Source: Pseudomonadales bacterium (GTDB lineage: Bacteria; Pseudomonadota; Gammaproteobacteria; Pseudomonadales; Azotimanducaceae). Taken from it: 64,000 nt of DNA. Each line of letters begins with the position of its first letter. The stretch's first letter is position 1. The notes beneath the pieces are model-generated. The model saw only the letters and a list, made by a program, of their open reading frames with translations, was not told the DNA's origin and searched no databases. Location of the stretch: positions 62,001-126,000 of the forward strand of contig JANQJA010000003.1 in NCBI GenBank assembly GCA_028281885.1, in the 5' to 3' direction. Shown piece by piece: positions 1 to 10,005 of this stretch. The translations under genes were made by a program, and so were the position numbers.

Positions 1-2674
1 CCAGGTTGTGCTCGATGATGACGATGGTGTTGCCATGGTCGCGCAGGTGGTGCAGCACCTTGAGCAACTGTTCAATGTCGTGAAAGTGCAGCCCGGTGGT
101 GGGTTCATCGAGGATGTAGAGCGTTTTGCCGGTGTCGCGCTTGGAAAGCTCCCGCGACAGTTTGATGCGCTGGGCTTCACCACCGGAGAGCGTGGTCGCG
201 CTCTGGCCCAGGCGAATATAGCCCAGTCCCACATCCATCAGCGTCTGCAGGCGTCGTGCAATCATCGGTACGGGCTCAAAGAATTCCAGCGCGGCCTCGA
301 CGGTCATATCCAGCACCTGGTCGATGTTCTTGCCCTTGTAATGAATTTCCAGCGTTTCGCGGTTGTAGCGCCGCCCCTTGCAGACATCGCAGGTCACATA
401 GACGTCTGGCAGGAAGTGCATCTCGACCTTGATCAGGCCGTCGCCCTGGCAATGTTCGCAGCGACCGCCCTTGACGTTGAAGCTGAATCGCCCGGCCTTG
501 TAGCCGCGGGAACGCGCTTCCTGGGTGGCGGCGAACAGATCACGAATGGGCGTGAAGATATTGGTGTAGGTCGCGGGATTGGAGCGCGGCGTTCGCCCGA
601 TCGGACTCTGGTCGATGTCGATCACCTTGTCGAAATGCGCCAGCCCCTCGATGGATTGATAGGGCGCTGCCTGTGGATTCTGCGCGCCATTGAGTTCCCT
701 GGCGGCGATGGGATAGAGCGTGGCATTCACCAGCGTTGATTTGCCGGAGCCGGAGACGCCGGTGACACAGGTCATAAGTCCCACGGGCAGGGTGAGATCC
801 ACCGACCGGAGGTTGTTGCCGCTGGCACCCTTCAGGGTCAGTACTTTCTCCGGGTCTGATTTGACCCGTTGTTTAGGTCGGGCGATTTCTCGTTTGCGGG
901 AAAGAAACTGACCGGTGATGGATCGCTCGGCGGCGCAGATATCTTTTACAGTGCCGGTGGCGACGATCTCGCCGCCGTGGACGCCAGCACCGGGCCCGAT
1001 GTCGATAACAAAGTCGGCGGCCCGGATCGCTTCTTCATCATGCTCGACGACGATGACGGTATTGCCCAGGTCGCGCAGGTTGACCAGCGTATTCAGCAGG
1101 CGCTGGTTATCGCGCTGGTGCAGACCGATGGAAGGTTCGTCGAGGATATACATGACGCCGACAAGGCCGGCGCCGATCTGGCTGGCCAGGCGAATGCGCT
1201 GGGCTTCGCCACCTGACAGCGAATCGGAACTGCGCGACAGGGTGAGATAGTTCAGTCCCACATCAACGAGGAAGCTCAGGCGCGCAGAGATTTCCTTGAC
1301 GATCTTCTCGGCGATGCGGGCGCGCTGGCCGTCGAGGCCGAGGGAATTGAAGTAGTCGAAGGCATCGGCGATGGAAAGGCTGGTAACTTCCGGCAGCGAC
1401 TTGCCATTGATGGTAACGGCCATCGCGTCCCGGTTGAGTCGGGTACCCTTGCAGGAAGGGCAGTCCCGTGTGTTCAGGTATTTGGCCAGGTTCTCGCGCA
1501 CCATCTGTGAGTCGGTGTCATGGTAGCGCCGTTCCATGTTCGGAATAATGCCTTCGAAGGTATGTGCGCGGGTGTATTCATCGCCGCGGTCATTCACGTA
1601 GCGAAAGCGCACCTTCTCTTCGCCGCTGCCATACAGGATGACTTGCTGGTGTCCCGGGGACAGTTCCCGAAAGGGGGTGGTGACTTCGAAGCCATAATGT
1701 TCTGCCAGCGACGTCAGCATCTGGAAGTAATAGATGTTGCGCCGGTCCCAGCCATGGATTGCCCCTTCGGACAGCGACAGCTCGTCGTCGCTGATGATGG
1801 TTTCGGCTTCGAAGAAGCTCTTGACGCCAAGGCCGTCACAGGCCTGGCAGGCGCCGCTGGGATTGTTGAATGAGAACAGCCGCGGTTCCAGCTCCGGAAT
1901 GGAGTGACCGCACTCGGGGCAGGCGAACTGGGCCGAGAACACGATGTCCTCCCGGTCGCCGTCGATAAAGGCAATCGAGGCAATGCCCTCGGACAGGTTG
2001 ATGGCGGTCTCGAACGAATCGGCCAGCCGGGTTTGCAGATCGTCTCGAACCCTGAAGCGGTCGATCACCACTTCAATGGTGTGTTGCCTGTTCTTGTCGA
2101 GCGCGGGCATGGCATCGAGTTCGATGACTTCGCCATCGATTCGCGCACGCACATAGCCTTGCTTGCGCAGCTGGTCGATCAGCGTGAGGTGTTCGCCCTT
2201 GCGGCCCTTGACGACCGGCGCGAGGAGTAATGCGCCGGTACCTTCCGGCAGTGCCATCACCTGGTCCACCATCTGGCTCACCGTCTGTGCCTCCAGCGGG
2301 AGTCCATGGTCCGGGCAGTGCGGCTGGCCGACGCGGGCATATAAAAGCCGCAGGTAATCGTAGATTTCGGTAATGGTGCCGACCGTGGAGCGCGGATTAT
2401 GACTGGTGGACTTCTGTTCAATGGAGATGGCAGGAGACAGTCCGTCGATGTGATCCACATCGGGTTTCTCCATCAGCGACAGAAACTGGCGGGCATAGGC
2501 AGACAGCGATTCCACATAGCGGCGCTGGCCTTCGGCATAGAGCGTATCGAATGCGAGCGACGACTTGCCGGAACCGGACAGTCCGGTAATCACAACCAGC
2601 TTGTCTCGCGGAATATCGAGGTCGAAGTTTTTCAGGTTGTGAGTGCGTGCGCCACGGATTGCGATACTGCTCAT
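1..2674 (-). CDS. uvrA: UvrABC excinuclease subunit A (3' end outside window)
   Basis: Damage-recognition ATPase of nucleotide excision repair. I translated the minus strand from ATG at 2674 ([14 protein letters not shown]). It shows the first Walker A (GLSGSGKSS, about residue 31), paired zinc-finger cysteines (CPEC, CQAC), both ABC signatures ([11 protein letters not shown] and [11 protein letters not shown]), the second Walker A (GVSGSGKST), the second zinc finger (CEHC, CDVC) and the DEPSIGL and DEPTTGL D-loops. About 891 residues are present; the family is near 940, so only the C-terminal tail is lost at the window edge. It is divergent from the MFS gene, and the uvrA / ssb neighbourhood is typical of gammaproteobacteria. 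Confidence 0.97.
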   Translation of the reverse strand, partial: MSSIAIRGARTHNLKNFDLDIPRDKLVVITGLSGSGKSSLAFDTLYAEGQRRYVESLSAYARQFLSLMEKPDVDHIDGLSPAISIEQKSTSHNPRSTVGTITEIYDYLRLLYARVGQPHCPDHGLPLEAQTVSQMVDQVMALPEGTGALLLAPVVKGRKGEHLTLIDQLRKQGYVRARIDGEVIELDAMPALDKNRQHTIEVVIDRFRVRDDLQTRLADSFETAINLSEGIASIAFIDGDREDIVFSAQFACPECGHSIPELEPRLFSFNNPSGACQACDGLGVKSFFEAETIISDDELSLSEGAIHGWDRRNIYYFQMLTSLAEHYGFEVTTPFRELSPGHQQVILYGSGEEKVRFRYVNDRGDEYTRAHTFEGIIPNMERRYHDTDSQMVRENLAKYLNTRDCPSCKGTRLNRDAMAVTINGKSLPEVTSLSIADAFDYFNSLGLDGQRARIAEKIVKEISARLSFLVDVGLNYLTLSRSSDSLSGGEAQRIRLASQIGAGLVGVMYILDEPSIGLHQRDNQRLLNTLVNLRDLGNTVIVVEHDEEAIRAADFVIDIGPGAGVHGGEIVATGTVKDICAAERSITGQFLSRKREIARPKQRVKSDPEKVLTLKGASGNNLRSVDLTLPVGLMTCVTGVSGSGKSTLVNATLYPIAARELNGAQNPQAAPYQSIEGLAHFDKVIDIDQSPIGRTPRSNPATYTNIFTPIRDLFAATQEARSRGYKAGRFSFNVKGGRCEHCQGDGLIKVEMHFLPDVYVTCDVCKGRRYNRETLEIHYKGKNIDQVLDMTVEAALEFFEPVPMIARRLQTLMDVGLGYIRLGQSATTLSGGEAQRIKLSRELSKRDTGKTLYILDEPTTGLHFHDIEQLLKVLHHLRDHGNTIVIIEHNL

Positions 2675-3027
2675 CAGTGCTGTGCTCTCGCTCTGCTGTT
2701 GTCGTCACCGAAAATCGTGTTTGCGGCGATCAGATACGCTGGGTTCCTTGGCCGCCGTCGTCTTACATTGCGTCGTGAAAGACTTACGCTGGCGACGAGG
2801 GGACTCGATCATATCGGGTTGCAGAATTGCTGGCAAAGAGCACAGGCAAAGAGTGCAGACAAGAGCGCAGGCAAAAGGTTCTTCGAAGACGGAAAGTGTG
2901 GAATGAGCGATCTGTTTTTTTCGCCAGACTGATTCGCCGGCTCGAAGCACGCGTCGCATAGCGGTACTATCGGGCCTGTGAGTACCACCTTCCGATTTCC
3001 GTTCCCGGCCCCAGGCCCTGGACACCG
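2675..3027. other. Intergenic region between divergent uvrA and MFS genes
   Basis: This 353-bp stretch must hold the promoters of both divergent genes. I see an imperfect tandem of GCAAAGAGCACAG-like units around 2832-2878 and a TACTAT hexamer at 2965-2970 with a GC-rich discriminator that could be a -10 for the MFS gene, without a good -35. No convincing gene, RNA or SOS box was found. Confidence 0.4.
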
Positions 3028-4389
3028 ATGACCGCCATTGAAGTCCGTGCGGCCGTCGCGATCGGCCTGTTGTTTGTGGTCCGTATGCTCGGACTCTTTA
3101 TGGTGTTGCCGGTGTTGCCGCTGGTCGCGCCTGAACTTCCCGGCGCGACGCCGTTGCTGGTGGGGCTTGCCCTCGGTATCTATGGATTGTCCCAGGCGTG
3201 CCTGCAGATTCCTTTGGGGCTGTTGTCCGATCGTATCGGTCGCAAGCAGGTGATTATTGGTGGCTTGCTCATCTTCGTGATCGGCAGCGTTGTCGCCGCC
3301 CTGGCGGACTCGGTGGCCGGTATTATCGCGGGCCGCTTCCTGCAGGGTTGTGGCGCCATTGCCAGTACGCTGCTGGCGCTGGCGTCTGATGTGACCCGCA
3401 TTGAGCATCGGTCCAAGGCGATGGCAGTGATTGGTGTCAGTGTGGCAGGTTCATTCGGGTTGGCGCTGATCCTGGGGCCGCTGGTGGCCCAGCTGGGCGG
3501 CTTGTCTGCGATATTCTGGTTTTGTGCAGCCAGCGCACTCATCGGCATGGTGGTGCTTTGGCGGGCGGTACCGACCCCGTCGGTTCACAGCCGCAATCCC
3601 GAGGCGCTGCTTGATCGCAGCAAGCTGGGCGACGTGCTGCGTCATCCGGGACTGGTACGCACGACGCTGGGGGTGTTCTTCCTGCATTACCTGCTGATGA
3701 GCAGCTTCATCCTGTTGCCGCCGCTTTTGGAGCAGGTGGGTGTCGCCCGCGATCAGCTCTACCTTTATTACTTCTGGCTGCTGCTGGCGTCGTTTGTTGC
3801 CATGCTGCCGTTTATCTATATCGCTGACCGGCGCGGGCTGGCCCGACCCATGCTGCTGGTGATGATTGCCGTGTTCTGCCTTGCCTCGCTGTCCTTTGCC
3901 TTGAATGTGGGCTACTACCCGGTACTGGTGACGCTGGTGTTCTTCTTCATGGCGTTCAACCTGCTCGAAGCCGTGCTGCCGGCCATGGTCAGCAAGCTGG
4001 CGCCCGCGGGCTACCGCGGTACCGCCATGGGGGTCTTTTCCACTGCCCAGTTTGGCGGTGGGTTTGTCGGTGGACTGGTCGGCGGTATGCTGTTGATGCA
4101 GCAGGAGACGACTCACCTCATGTACGTCAATGCTGCCATCTGCGGGTTCTGGTTCCTGGCGACACTGGGTATGCCGGCACCAGGCAACTTCCGCACCGTG
4201 ACCTGTCGCTGGTCGCTGGCCGCCGGGGTTGGTATCTCGGAGGTCGCTGAAGAGTTATTATCGGTGCCTGGTGTTGTTGATGTCGCCGTGCTTGAGCAAG
4301 AGCAGCTCGCCTATCTCAAGGTGGACAGCACCCAGTGGAATGATGCAGGTCTGGACCGGCTCGGATTCAGCGCGGAGCCGGTCAGCTAA
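3028..4389 (+). CDS. MFS transporter, YajR-like with C-terminal ferredoxin-fold domain
   Basis: Major facilitator family exporter, 453 aa. About twelve hydrophobic segments span residues 8-385, and the motif A loop (LSDRIGRKQ) lies between TM2 and TM3. After TM12 comes a soluble tail of about 60 residues (roughly 392-453, ending GFSAEPVS) whose length and alternation fit the YAM domain of E. coli YajR. Position between uvrA and ssb is conserved in many gammaproteobacteria. The substrate cannot be read from sequence. The ATG at 3028 has only a weak ribosome binding site; there is no better start nearby. Confidence 0.85.
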   Translation: MTAIEVRAAVAIGLLFVVRMLGLFMVLPVLPLVAPELPGATPLLVGLALGIYGLSQACLQIPLGLLSDRIGRKQVIIGGLLIFVIGSVVAALADSVAGIIAGRFLQGCGAIASTLLALASDVTRIEHRSKAMAVIGVSVAGSFGLALILGPLVAQLGGLSAIFWFCAASALIGMVVLWRAVPTPSVHSRNPEALLDRSKLGDVLRHPGLVRTTLGVFFLHYLLMSSFILLPPLLEQVGVARDQLYLYYFWLLLASFVAMLPFIYIADRRGLARPMLLVMIAVFCLASLSFALNVGYYPVLVTLVFFFMAFNLLEAVLPAMVSKLAPAGYRGTAMGVFSTAQFGGGFVGGLVGGMLLMQQETTHLMYVNAAICGFWFLATLGMPAPGNFRTVTCRWSLAAGVGISEVAEELLSVPGVVDVAVLEQEQLAYLKVDSTQWNDAGLDRLGFSAEPVS

Positions 4390-4422
4390 TGCCGGTCAGC
4401 TAAAAAAGAACAAGGAGATTAC

Positions 4423-4893
4423 ATGGCAAGAGGAGTCAACAAGGTCATCCTCATCGGGAACCTGGGACAGGACCCGGAAACTCGCTACCTGCAGGACGGC
4501 AATCCCGTTACCAACTGCTCGCTTGCGACATCGCAGACCTGGCGGGATCGGGAGACCGGACAACAGAATGAGCGGACCGAGTGGCACCGGATCGTGTTCT
4601 TTCGCCGGCTGGCGGAGATCGCAGGTGAGTATCTGAAGAAAGGATCGCGAGTCTATATTGAAGGTCAGCTGCGGACCCGGCAGTGGGAACGGGACGGCCA
4701 GAAGCACTACACGACTGAGATTGTCGCCAACGAGATGCAGATGCTCGACAGCCGCGGTGATGGTGCAGGCGGCGGTGGCTACGGTGGTGGTTCGTCTTCT
4801 TCTGGTGGCAGTCAACCGAGTGGCGGTTCAAAGAATGATCAGGACTTCAGTGCTCCACCGCCTGAAGACTTCGACGATGACATTCCTTTCTAG
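4423..4893 (+). CDS. ssb: Single-stranded DNA-binding protein
   Basis: SSB, 156 aa, binds single-stranded DNA in replication, repair and recombination. An N-terminal OB fold (residues 1-110, starting [15 protein letters not shown]) is followed by a flexible Gly/Ser-rich linker (about 111-145) and the acidic interaction tip DFDDDIPF at the C-terminus that recruits partner proteins. AAGGAG sits just upstream of the ATG. It lies 33 nt after the MFS stop and may be cotranscribed with it. Confidence 0.98.
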   Translation: MARGVNKVILIGNLGQDPETRYLQDGNPVTNCSLATSQTWRDRETGQQNERTEWHRIVFFRRLAEIAGEYLKKGSRVYIEGQLRTRQWERDGQKHYTTEIVANEMQMLDSRGDGAGGGGYGGGSSSSGGSQPSGGSKNDQDFSAPPPEDFDDDIPF

Positions 4894-4926
4894 CGGTTTC
4901 ACGCACTTCGATTACGGCAGCTTCGA

Positions 4927-5727
4927 TCACAGCAGTAGAAAGGCCGCCAGCAGCGCGCCAAGGCAGAGCCGGTAAATCACAAACGGCAGAAAGCCAAGGC
5001 GCGCAATTACCTGCATAAAGAGTGCGATGCAGGTAAACGCGGTAATGGCCGAAACACCAAAGCCTGTCGCCAGTGCCGCGATGTCGGCTGGTGCTGTTGA
5101 GGTGATGAGATCGAATGTCTTGAGTATTGCCGCACCGGTGATTGCCGGAATCGACAACAGAAACGATATGCGGGCGGCGGCTTCTCGCGTATATCCCGTC
5201 AGGAGTCCCAGCGTCATGGTGACGCCTGAGCGAGACGTGCCGGGTATCAGTGCGAGGCATTGGGCAATCCCGATCAGCAGGCTGTCGCGCAGGCTGAGCT
5301 GATCTGTCTGTTTTTCCCTGAGACCCATGCGATCGGCCAGCAGCAGCAGGATGGCAAATCCGACGGTGGTCGCGATGATGACGTGCAAACTGCGCAGCTG
5401 AGTCTCGACAAGATCATTCAACAACAGGCCTGCGGGAATCAGTGGCAGGCTGGCGACCAGCAGCATCAGCGCAAGGTGCGCATGGCTATTCATCTGGCGG
5501 GTCTTGATGCTTTGCAGCAATCCGCCGAGTAACTGCAGGATGTCCCGACGCAGATAACAAACAACAGCCACCAGCGACCCGAGGTGAACGGCCACATCAA
5601 AAGCAAGCCCCTGGTCGGGCCAGCCAAGGATCTGGAACGGCAGGATGAGATGGGCGGAACTGGAGATCGGCAGGAATTCCGTAATGCCCTGAATCAGGGC
5701 CAGTGCCATGGCGTGGAGTAGATCCAA
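4927..5727 (-). CDS. uppP: Undecaprenyl-diphosphatase
   Basis: Integral membrane phosphatase (BacA/UppP family, 266 aa) that recycles undecaprenyl pyrophosphate to the monophosphate carrier for cell-wall synthesis. The N-terminal motif EFLPISSSAHL and the later PGTSRSGVT loop are the two signature active-site regions. Several hydrophobic helices fill the rest. The start appears to be TTG at 5727 (reads MDLLHAMALALIQG); the only nearby in-frame ATG would remove half of the first helix. It faces ssb tail to tail with no visible terminator. Confidence 0.95.
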   Translation of the reverse strand: MDLLHAMALALIQGITEFLPISSSAHLILPFQILGWPDQGLAFDVAVHLGSLVAVVCYLRRDILQLLGGLLQSIKTRQMNSHAHLALMLLVASLPLIPAGLLLNDLVETQLRSLHVIIATTVGFAILLLLADRMGLREKQTDQLSLRDSLLIGIAQCLALIPGTSRSGVTMTLGLLTGYTREAAARISFLLSIPAITGAAILKTFDLITSTAPADIAALATGFGVSAITAFTCIALFMQVIARLGFLPFVIYRLCLGALLAAFLLL

Positions 5728-5802
5728 GTGCGAACCGATCTCGCGAAAAGTGTCCAGAGTTTAGCATGGGCCCTGAGTGCGCCGGTGTGGGTATTTTTTC
5801 GG

Positions 5803-5808
5803 TACAAT
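5803..5808 (+). promoter_or_regulatory. -10 element placing the TSS on the start codon (possible leaderless mRNA)
   Basis: TACAAT at 5803-5808 followed by a GC-rich discriminator. The start point expected about 7 nt downstream is 5815, and the LON-protein ATG is at 5816. There is no Shine-Dalgarno sequence before the ATG and no obvious -35. Confidence 0.4.
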
Positions 5809-5815
5809 CCGCGTC

Positions 5816-6415
5816 ATGGCAGAAATACCGCTGTTTCCACTTCCGATCGTCCTGTTTCCGGGCGGCAAACTCCCGTTGCAGATCTTCGAGGCACGTTACC
5901 TGGATATGGTGAAACGCTGCCTGAAAGAAAATGTCGGCTTTGGCGTGGTGCTGATCGAAGAGGGTGATCAGGTCTTGCGTAATCCGGAGGACCAGTTGCC
6001 GTCAGTCTCCCATTGCGGCACCTACGCCACCATTGTCGACTTTGACCAGAACGACAACGGCACACTTGGCATTGTCGTCGAGGGTCAGGTCAAGTTTGTG
6101 GTGCGCGATCACTATGAGGCTGCTGACAGGCTGATGATGGCGCAGGTGGAGTTCATTGAACTGGAAGAAGAAGCTGATATCCCGGAAGACCAGCAACACC
6201 TTGTGAATCTGCTTGAAATGTTCATGGAGCACGAATCCGTGCAAGATCTGAACCTGGAGATCAATTTTGAGCAGGCGAGGGAAGTGGGCGCGCGACTCAC
6301 TGAACTATTGCCCTGTCCCAATCATTTCAAACAGCGCATGCTGGAAATGAAAAATCCCCTGGCTCGCCTCAATGAACTCGAGAAGCTCATCCACCGGATG
6401 CAGAACGTCAAGTAG
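5816..6415 (+). CDS. LON peptidase substrate-binding domain protein
   Basis: 199-aa stand-alone protein with the N-terminal domain of the Lon protease and no ATPase or protease part. It begins MAEIPLFPLPIVLFPGG and continues LPLQIFEARY, the typical opening of this family. Its role is not established; it is usually treated as a substrate-binding or scaffold module. An upstream in-frame GTG at 5777 would add 13 residues, but the family N-terminus matches ATG 5816. It ends 5 nt from the convergent glycosylase gene. Confidence 0.85.
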   Translation: MAEIPLFPLPIVLFPGGKLPLQIFEARYLDMVKRCLKENVGFGVVLIEEGDQVLRNPEDQLPSVSHCGTYATIVDFDQNDNGTLGIVVEGQVKFVVRDHYEAADRLMMAQVEFIELEEEADIPEDQQHLVNLLEMFMEHESVQDLNLEINFEQAREVGARLTELLPCPNHFKQRMLEMKNPLARLNELEKLIHRMQNVK

Positions 6416-6420
6416 CTGAT

Positions 6421-7107
6421 TCAGTTCTTTACCACACGATAATTCCGGTCTCGCGTGGTAAGCGGGTTTCGTGTGCAGTGTCTTGCGAACGCATGATCGA
6501 CAAAGCGATAGGGCAGGTGTTCGTCTCGCCCCTTTGGAATACCCAGTCTCGGACAGATCACAATCGACTCGGGTCGATAGCCGTCGTCGTCAACCTGAAA
6601 CCGGTGTGGATCGAGTTGCTGGCCGCTCCAGTCGCGAACTTTAAGGCCCAGCGAACGGCATAACAGGGTTTGACCGTTACAGAGTTTATCGGGGCTGCGG
6701 ACTGAACCCGCTGCAGAGGGTGGTGCGGGATTGAGCTGCTGCATAACCTCGAGCGCGGTATCCGGTGAGAGCGCGTCGGTGACGGGGAATCCGGACTTCA
6801 CCAGCACGCCATTGCCTGCGCCCCGTGCGGAGAAATTCAGCGAATCGCCGCCGCGCGCGTAGTACATATAGATAGTGCCAGGGGACTGGAACATGGGTTC
6901 GCGAGCCGGCGTACGCCCCTGCGACGAGTGGCTGCCCTTCTCTCGCCGGTAATAGGCCTCGGTCTCGATAATGCGCGCCGACAGCCAGACTGGTGTGCCT
7001 CCCGGTGGGGTTATTCGATGGCGCAGCACCTTGCCGAGCAGGGCAGCGGCGAGCTGGCGAGGCATCTGGTCAAAGAAGTGGTCGGGTAGTGGTATGTCCT
7101 GGTTCAT
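6421..7107 (-). CDS. mpg: DNA-3-methyladenine glycosylase (AAG/MPG family)
   Basis: Base-excision repair glycosylase of the mammalian AAG type, 228 aa, which removes alkylated purines. The catalytic region IETEAYY (Glu of ETEAY) is followed by [10 protein letters not shown] and the [17 protein letters not shown] strand, matching the family in order and spacing. The start is ATG at 7107, divergent from proA with only 40 nt between the two start codons, so their promoters must overlap. Confidence 0.92.
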   Translation of the reverse strand: MNQDIPLPDHFFDQMPRQLAAALLGKVLRHRITPPGGTPVWLSARIIETEAYYRREKGSHSSQGRTPAREPMFQSPGTIYMYYARGGDSLNFSARGAGNGVLVKSGFPVTDALSPDTALEVMQQLNPAPPSAAGSVRSPDKLCNGQTLLCRSLGLKVRDWSGQQLDPHRFQVDDDGYRPESIVICPRLGIPKGRDEHLPYRFVDHAFARHCTRNPLTTRDRNYRVVKN

Positions 7108-7135
7108 CGCTGGGAAAGGGGGTCAGACATTGGGG

Positions 7136-7141
7136 TATAAT
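7136..7141 (+). promoter_or_regulatory. Consensus -10 element of proA, TSS at the start codon
   Basis: Perfect TATAAT at 7136-7141 followed by CGCCCA and the proA ATG at 7148. The expected start point, 7 nt downstream of the hexamer, is the A of the ATG. No Shine-Dalgarno sequence is present, which fits a leaderless transcript. Confidence 0.5.
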
Positions 7142-7147
7142 CGCCCA

Positions 7148-8413
7148 ATGGATATTACCGCATACGTCCGCAAACTCGGCGTCGCAGCTCGAAAAGGGTC
7201 TGCGGCGGTTAACCGTGCGTCGACGATGCAGAAGAATGAGGCGCTCGTTGCGATTGGTGATGAGATCCTGGCCCAGCGCGATCAGCTGATGGCGGAAAAT
7301 GCCAGGGATCTGGAAGCCGGTCGAGAACGTGGCCTCGGGGCTGCCCTGCTGGATCGCCTTGAGTTTACGCCGGCCCGGTTCGACGCCATGGTCGAAGGAC
7401 TCGGCCAGGTGGCAGCGCTGCCTGACCCGGTCGGCGAAATCGGCGATATGTCCTATCGACCGAACGGATTGCAGGTTGGCCGGATGCGAACGCCACTGGG
7501 TGTGATCGGCATCATTTACGAGTCTCGACCCAATGTGACGATTGACGCTGCCGCGCTCTGTTTGAAGTCCGGCAACGCCACGATTCTGCGTGGCGGCTCC
7601 GAATCGATCCATTCCAATATTGCCCTGGCGCACTGTATCAGCGCTGGCCTTGAGCGGGCGGGTCTGCCTGCCGCGGCGGTGCAGTTGATTGAGACTACCG
7701 ACCGCGCGGCCGTGGGCGAGATGATTCGGCTGGATGACTATATTGATGTCATCGTACCGCGCGGTGGTAAGGGACTGATTGAACGCATCATGAAAGAGGC
7801 GACCATTCCGGTGATCAAGCACCTGGATGGTATCTGCCACGTGTACATCGATGACGAGGCCGATCGAAAGATGGCGATTGATATCGCGTTCAATGCCAAG
7901 TGCCAGCGCTATGCGGTTTGTAATGCGATGGAATCGCTGCTGGTGGCATCGCCCATTGCCAACGATGTACTGCCGGAACTGGCCGGTCTCTATGTCAATG
8001 AAGGTGTTGAACTGCGCGGCTGTGAAGATACCGTTCGCATTCTGTCCAATACCTGCAAGGTGGAGCCGGCGACGGAAGAAGACTGGGGTACTGAATATCT
8101 CGGTCCGACGCTGTCAGTAAAAGTGGTTGACGATCTCAATGCGGCCATTGAACATATCAATACCTATGGTTCCCGGCACACCGATACGATCGTGACGGAA
8201 AGCTACACGAAGGGCAGGCGGTTTCTGCGGGAAGTCGATTCGAGTTCCGTGTTGATCAATGCCTCGCCTCGTTTCTCCGATGGTTTTGAATACGGTCTGG
8301 GTGCGGAAATCGGTATCTCTACCGATAAATTGCATGCCAGGGGCCCGGTCGGGCTCGAAGGTCTCACTTCACAGAAATTTATTGTCTTTGGTGACGGTCA
8401 GGTGCGCCAGTGA
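7148..8413 (+). CDS. proA: Glutamate-5-semialdehyde dehydrogenase
   Basis: Gamma-glutamyl phosphate reductase, 421 aa, the NADPH-dependent second step of proline synthesis. The protein starts [17 protein letters not shown]. It carries the aldehyde-dehydrogenase-fold region [20 protein letters not shown] and the family segment with the active-site cysteine in [13 protein letters not shown]. Upstream in-frame codons reach into the divergent mpg gene and are unlikely to be used. It heads the proA-nadD-rsfS-rlmH series. Confidence 0.97.
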   Translation: MDITAYVRKLGVAARKGSAAVNRASTMQKNEALVAIGDEILAQRDQLMAENARDLEAGRERGLGAALLDRLEFTPARFDAMVEGLGQVAALPDPVGEIGDMSYRPNGLQVGRMRTPLGVIGIIYESRPNVTIDAAALCLKSGNATILRGGSESIHSNIALAHCISAGLERAGLPAAAVQLIETTDRAAVGEMIRLDDYIDVIVPRGGKGLIERIMKEATIPVIKHLDGICHVYIDDEADRKMAIDIAFNAKCQRYAVCNAMESLLVASPIANDVLPELAGLYVNEGVELRGCEDTVRILSNTCKVEPATEEDWGTEYLGPTLSVKVVDDLNAAIEHINTYGSRHTDTIVTESYTKGRRFLREVDSSSVLINASPRFSDGFEYGLGAEIGISTDKLHARGPVGLEGLTSQKFIVFGDGQVRQ

Positions 8414-8462
8414 CAATAGAGGAACGCATTTGCCTATGAAGGAAACCCGTGGGGTCAGCTAG

Positions 8463-9146
8463 TTGGTAGCGACGAGATCAGGCGTCGCGGTCCTCGGCGG
8501 AACTTTCGATCCGGTGCACTATGGCCATTTGCGGTCAGCGGTCGAAGTCAGGCAGGCGTTGCAACTCGAATTGGTTCGGCTCATTCCTTCGCATACACCT
8601 CCTCATCGTGACGTACCGTCGTCCATGCCCGCGCAACGGCTCGACATGCTGCGCCTGGCAACCCGTGACGCCGAAGGCATCGAGGTTGATGAGCGGGAGA
8701 TTCATCGGTCGGGGACTTCCTATTCGATCGATACGTTTCGTTCGATTCGCGATGAACTCGGCACCGAGGTACCGCTGGTGATGATCGTGGGTTTTGATGC
8801 GTTTACGCTGCTGGAGACCTGGCGTGAGTGGCGGGCGCTGACTGAATTGGTGCACATTGCCGTGGTGGAACGACCTGGCAGTGATGTGACCGGCGAAGGT
8901 TTTGAAACAGGAAGCCTTCCCCCTGAATTGGCGAGTTGTTTCAAGGAACGATTCGTTGATAGACCGCTGTGCTTGCACAGCAAACCGGGCGGCATGATGT
9001 GTTGCCTGCGACTGACCCAACTGGACATCTCGTCGACACGGATCAGACGAATGTTCAGCGATGGTGAGTCGCCGGAATATCTCATGCCGACAGAGGTTAT
9101 CCGTTATGTCCGTGAACACGGGCTATACGGGGCGGCCTCAAACTGA
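8463..9146 (+). CDS. nadD: Nicotinate-nucleotide adenylyltransferase
   Basis: Converts nicotinate mononucleotide to deamido-NAD in NAD synthesis; 227 aa. The nucleotidyltransferase signature is at the N-terminus (LGGTFDPVHYGHLR, with the HxGH-type motif), and the C-terminal ISSTRIRR motif (residues about 193-200) is present. A TAG lies immediately upstream in frame, so the only usable start is TTG at 8463. Its place between proA and rsfS is the conserved one. Confidence 0.96.
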   Translation: MVATRSGVAVLGGTFDPVHYGHLRSAVEVRQALQLELVRLIPSHTPPHRDVPSSMPAQRLDMLRLATRDAEGIEVDEREIHRSGTSYSIDTFRSIRDELGTEVPLVMIVGFDAFTLLETWREWRALTELVHIAVVERPGSDVTGEGFETGSLPPELASCFKERFVDRPLCLHSKPGGMMCCLRLTQLDISSTRIRRMFSDGESPEYLMPTEVIRYVREHGLYGAASN

Positions 9147-9517
9147 TGCAACAGGAGACGCGATACTCTATGCAAAGTGCTACGCTGAAGCAGGTTGTCG
9201 ACAATGCGCTTGAGGACGTTAAGGCGCAGGAGATCACCTGGATGGACGTTACTCGCCAGACGGACTTCACAGACCTGATGGTGGTAGCGAGCGGAACTTC
9301 TAACCGGCATGTCAGGGCGGTCGTGGACCGTGTCCTGGAACACGTCAACGACAGTGGAGTGAAACCCATCGGCGTTGAGGGTCTTGAGGACGGCGAGTGG
9401 ATACTCATCGATCTGGCGGACATCGTGGTGCATGTCATGTTGCCGAAAGCAAGAGAGTTTTACGATCTGGAGCGACTCTGGACGGTCAGCTCCCAACGGT
9501 CGGAGAGCACGTTATAG
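9146..9517 (+). CDS. rsfS: Ribosomal silencing factor RsfS
   Basis: Binds ribosomal protein uL14 and blocks 30S/50S joining in starvation. The ATG at 9146 overlaps the nadD stop by 1 nt and gives 123 aa. ATG 9170 (MQSATLKQVV) gives 115 aa and matches the E. coli N-terminus better. The core contains DLMVVASGTSNRHV and EWILIDLADIVVHV, both diagnostic. The TAG stop at 9515-9517 overlaps the proposed start of rlmH. Confidence 0.94.
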   Translation: MQQETRYSMQSATLKQVVDNALEDVKAQEITWMDVTRQTDFTDLMVVASGTSNRHVRAVVDRVLEHVNDSGVKPIGVEGLEDGEWILIDLADIVVHVMLPKAREFYDLERLWTVSSQRSESTL

Positions 9518-9981
9518 AAATTGAGTTGCTGGCGGTCGGAACAAGACCGCCGGAATGGATCAGGGAAGGGTTTGCCGAATACGCCAAACGCCTTCCGCGG
9601 GACTGGCGGCTCGGAGTCAGGGAGATTCCGGTCGCCAGGCGTAACAAGGGGGCGGTCATTGATCGCCTCCGGAATGAAGAAGGCGAGCGAATGCTCGCTG
9701 CGGTGAGAGACGGCGCCCGAGTGGTGGCGCTGGACAGTACAGGGACCAACTGGAGTACAGAGCAGCTTGCCGACAATCTTGATCAGTGGATGCAATCCTA
9801 TCGCTGTTTGCAGCTGTTGATCGGAGGGCCGGATGGATTGTCTCGGGAGTGTTTAAGCCGTGCCGATGACATCTGGTCATTGTCCCGGCTTACGTTCCCG
9901 CACTTTCTCGTTCGTGTGCTGTTGGCCGAACAGGTTTATCGCGCCTGGTCGGTGTTAAACGGACATCCCTATCACAAATGA
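9514..9981 (+). CDS. rlmH: 23S rRNA pseudouridine(1915) N3-methyltransferase, apparent ATA start
   Basis: SPOUT-family methyltransferase acting on helix 69 of 23S rRNA. Residues after the start read EIELLAVGTRPPEWI, the family opening. The SAM-binding knot has LLIGGPDGLS, and the end is HPYHK as in E. coli. No ATG, GTG or TTG lies at the N-terminus. The codon aligned with E. coli Met1 is ATA at 9514-9516, overlapping the rsfS stop as ATAG, with GGAG at 9502-9505 (8-nt spacing). This start gives 155 aa, the E. coli length. ATT at 9520 and TTG at 9526 are alternatives without a well-placed ribosome binding site. Confidence 0.9.
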   Translation: MEIELLAVGTRPPEWIREGFAEYAKRLPRDWRLGVREIPVARRNKGAVIDRLRNEEGERMLAAVRDGARVVALDSTGTNWSTEQLADNLDQWMQSYRCLQLLIGGPDGLSRECLSRADDIWSLSRLTFPHFLVRVLLAEQVYRAWSVLNGHPYHK

Positions 9982-10005
9982 ACAAATCGAGGTGAACGGC
10001 GCAGC

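Noticed and set aside
2643-2906. 87-aa plus-strand frame across the uvrA start
   Set aside because: No ribosome binding site, low-complexity Arg/Ser/Cys content typical of a shadow frame, and overlap with uvrA.
2912-2927. LexA-like CTGT-N8-CCAG upstream of uvrA
   Set aside because: One half site is imperfect, and the site is about 240 nt from the uvrA start with no promoter beside it; too weak to call an SOS box.
3451-4116. 221-aa frame antisense to the MFS gene
   Set aside because: Gln/His/Arg-rich shadow of a GC-rich membrane protein gene; no start signal or homology.
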